Positions 7,034-8,182 of a DNA stretch of 8,182 bases are shown piece after piece. A program made the position numbers and the translations under genes. The stretch lies in contig DDYM01000037.1 in NCBI GenBank assembly GCA_002347985.1, positions 1 through 8,182 of the forward strand, read 5' to 3'. Origin of the DNA: Bacteroidetes bacterium UBA2234. GTDB lineage: Bacteria; Bacteroidota; Bacteroidia; NS11-12g; UBA955. The notes under the pieces are model-generated. The model ran no database searches and had not been told where the DNA came from. It saw nothing but the letters and a program-made list of their open reading frames with translations. Within the stretch, counting starts at the first letter, position 1; each line of letters starts with the position of its first letter.

Positions 7034-7990
7034 ATGAAATCATACGAAATTTTAGGACAAAAAGACACCCGTAGTGGGTTTGGTGCAGGACTTCACGAAG
7101 CTGGGAAATTGGACAGCAATGTAGTGGCGTTGTGCGCGGATTTAACGGGGTCTTTGATGATGGATGCCTTCAAAGATGAATTCCCGGAGCGATTTATTCA
7201 GGCGGGGATTGCGGAGGCAAATATGATTAGCGCATCGGCGGGTTTGGCTACCGGCGGAAAGATTCCATTTGCGGGTACTTTTGCGAATTTCGCAACAGGT
7301 CGCGTATATGATCAAATCAGACAGAGTGTTGCTTACAGTCATAAGAATGTGAAGATTTGTGCTTCTCACGCGGGGTTGACGTTGGGTGAGGATGGGGCAA
7401 CGCACCAGATTTTGGAGGACATTGGCTTGATGAAGATGTTGCCGGGAATGGTTGTTATTAATCCTTGTGATTACAATCAGACAAAGGCGGCAACTATGGC
7501 GATTGCCAAATACGATGGCCCATGCTATTTGCGTTTTGGTCGTCCCAAATGGCCTGTTTTCATCCCAGAAGATATGCCATTTGAAATTGGAAAGGCATTG
7601 ATGTTGAACGAGGGCAAGGATGTTACAATTTTTGCAACGGGACATATGGTTTGGAAGGCGATTGAGGCTGGACATGCATTGGCTGAGAAGGGGATTGATG
7701 CTGAAGTGATTAACATTCATACGATTAAGCCGTTGGACAGGGATGCAATTTTGGCATCGGCGAAGAAGACGGGTTGTGTTGTGAGTGCGGAGGAGCATCA
7801 GATGAATGGTGGTTTGGGCGATAGCATTGCGCAGTTGCTGGGCAGGGAGTTGCCAACGCCGATGGAGTATGTGGCTGTAAACGATTCTTTTGGGGAGAGT
7901 GGAACGCCGGATCAGTTGTTAGAGAAGTACGGTTTAACCACGGCTGCGATTGTAGCTGCGGCGGAGCGTGCGATTGCCAGAAAGGCATAA
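7034..7990 (+). CDS. tkt: Transketolase, C-terminal subunit
   Basis: 318 residues, the usual size of the C-terminal half of split transketolases. It carries the pyrimidine-binding domain (about 1-175) and the C-terminal domain (about 190-318). The Glu that activates the TPP aminopyrimidine should be Glu61 in QAGIAEANM. Other family signatures are [20 protein letters not shown] (79-98), [15 protein letters not shown] (111-125), YLRFGRP (165-171), [10 protein letters not shown] (226-235), [10 protein letters not shown] (253-262) and [16 protein letters not shown] (286-301). It must pair with the N-terminal subunit encoded at 4750-5607 for a complete active site. A 1-deoxyxylulose-5-phosphate synthase C-terminal half is a related alternative, but the separate subunits and [15 protein letters not shown] favour transketolase. 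The ATG lies 5 nt after the vWA stop without a clear Shine-Dalgarno. An intrinsic terminator follows 58 nt downstream of the stop. Confidence 0.94.
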   Translation: MKSYEILGQKDTRSGFGAGLHEAGKLDSNVVALCADLTGSLMMDAFKDEFPERFIQAGIAEANMISASAGLATGGKIPFAGTFANFATGRVYDQIRQSVAYSHKNVKICASHAGLTLGEDGATHQILEDIGLMKMLPGMVVINPCDYNQTKAATMAIAKYDGPCYLRFGRPKWPVFIPEDMPFEIGKALMLNEGKDVTIFATGHMVWKAIEAGHALAEKGIDAEVINIHTIKPLDRDAILASAKKTGCVVSAEEHQMNGGLGDSIAQLLGRELPTPMEYVAVNDSFGESGTPDQLLEKYGLTTAAIVAAAERAIARKA

Positions 7991-8042
7991 AAGGTTAGAC
8001 AAATTCCATTCGTTGCGGGTCGTTTCGATGCGTAGGCGGTTG

Positions 8043-8050
8043 TATCTTTG
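8043..8050 (+). promoter_or_regulatory. Candidate -7 promoter element overlapping the terminator's left arm
   Basis: TATCTTTG is a perfect match to TAnnTTTG. Its last two bases are also the first bases of the terminator stem. A start 5 to 7 nt downstream would fall near 8055-8057, inside the left arm, and would give the gene at 8102 a leader of about 45 nt. The -33 side is poor: only GTTTC at 8022-8026, about 16 nt upstream, is T-rich. Confidence 0.45.
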
Positions 8051-8079
8051 AGGCCCGGCGCAGCCGGGCCTCATTTTTT
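8049..8079 (+). terminator. Rho-independent terminator of the transketolase cluster
   Basis: A perfect GC-rich inverted repeat: GAGGCCCGGC (8050-8059) pairs with GCCGGGCCTC (8063-8072) around a GCA loop. One more T-A pair (8049/8073) closes the base, giving 11 bp. A run of six T follows at 8074-8079. It works only for the plus strand, because no T-run follows on the other side. It ends the transketolase-vWA-transketolase transcript. Confidence 0.9.
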
Positions 8080-8101
8080 ACGGGGTAGTGAGCAATCAAC
8101 G

Positions 8102-8182
8102 ATGAATACGAGAGAAATTCTGGGTGCCTTTGCCCAAATCCAACCCATGCAAACACTGGCGGCCGCGGCGGAGCACGCGGCC
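8102..8182 (+). CDS. Unidentified protein, first 27 codons (runs off the right edge)
   Basis: An open frame starts with ATG at 8102 and continues to the window end without a stop: MNTREILGAFAQIQPMQT followed by LAAAAEHAA. It follows a strong terminator and a -7 promoter match, so a new transcription unit is plausible. The last 27 bases are much richer in GC than the neighbouring genes. The short N-terminus is compatible with several families. The pattern of an ELL-like helix followed by a QxLA helix loosely recalls the start of Bacteroidota transcription-repair coupling factor Mfd, but this is only a weak guess. No Shine-Dalgarno is clear. Confidence 0.45.
   Translation, partial: MNTREILGAFAQIQPMQTLAAAAEHAA

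Noticed and set aside
7142..7798. Long minus-strand open frame (218 codons) opposite the second transketolase gene
   Set aside because: It lies wholly antisense to a well-supported gene. Its translation is rich in Arg, Asn, His and Cys, with no recognisable motif or promoter, as expected for a shadow frame.
4750..7990. Split transketolase as a broken single gene (pseudogene pair)
   Set aside because: Each half has its own start, stop, normal subunit length and intact motifs. Two-subunit transketolases are a known normal form, and the gap holds a complete gene rather than debris.
8049..8079. Bidirectional terminator
   Set aside because: The stem is symmetric, but only the plus-strand side is followed by a T-run, and no minus-strand gene ends here within view.
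1..8182. CRISPR array, tRNA/rRNA, insertion sequence, defence or phage genes
   Set aside because: I saw no spaced direct repeats, cloverleaf-like or rRNA-like sequence, transposase motif or terminal inverted repeat pair. Nearly all the window is filled by identifiable housekeeping genes and one vWA gene.

Overview
The window looks like a chromosomal segment of a Bacteroidota bacterium, probably on the Flavobacteriia-like side. The reasons are the Bacteroidota-type omega subunit (RpoZ), the lipoprotein BamD beside it, a DUF4835 protein (a family tied to this phylum and to type IX secretion), a transketolase made of two separate subunits, two matches to the phylum's TAnnTTTG -7 promoter element, and the lack of obvious Shine-Dalgarno sequences. 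Base composition is moderate until the last ~40 bases, which are GC-rich. I see no rRNA, tRNA, CRISPR array, insertion sequence, phage gene or obvious origin.

Left part (1-4600, minus strand): one tightly packed gene series read from right to left: bamD, rpoZ, coaBC, a DUF4835 gene, aroB and aroA (aroA runs off the left edge). Every one of the five junctions is an overlap (ATGA, about 23 nt, TGATG, ATGA, about 26 nt), so this should be one mRNA with translational coupling. It combines outer-membrane protein assembly, an RNA polymerase subunit, coenzyme A synthesis, a probable type IX secretion factor and two steps of the shikimate pathway.

Middle (4601-4749): a divergent intergenic region of 149 bp. 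It holds a good -7 element only 10 nt upstream of bamD, implying a nearly leaderless transcript. The promoter for the rightward genes is unclear.

Right part (4750-7990, plus strand): the TPP-binding subunit of transketolase, an exported von Willebrand factor A (vWA) protein with an intact MIDAS metal site and about three repeated beta-rich modules, and the C-terminal transketolase subunit, which starts 5 nt after the vWA stop. The secreted vWA gene thus sits between two subunits that must form one cytoplasmic enzyme. This is the most unusual layout feature in the window. A strong intrinsic terminator follows at 8049-8079. A -7 promoter match overlaps its left arm and could start transcription inside the hairpin, serving a gene that begins at 8102 and runs off the right edge.

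Most of the window is conserved housekeeping content. I do not see a clear, wholly new system. The points best worth following are the vWA gene inside the transketolase cluster, the repeat architecture of that protein, and the overlapping terminator and promoter.
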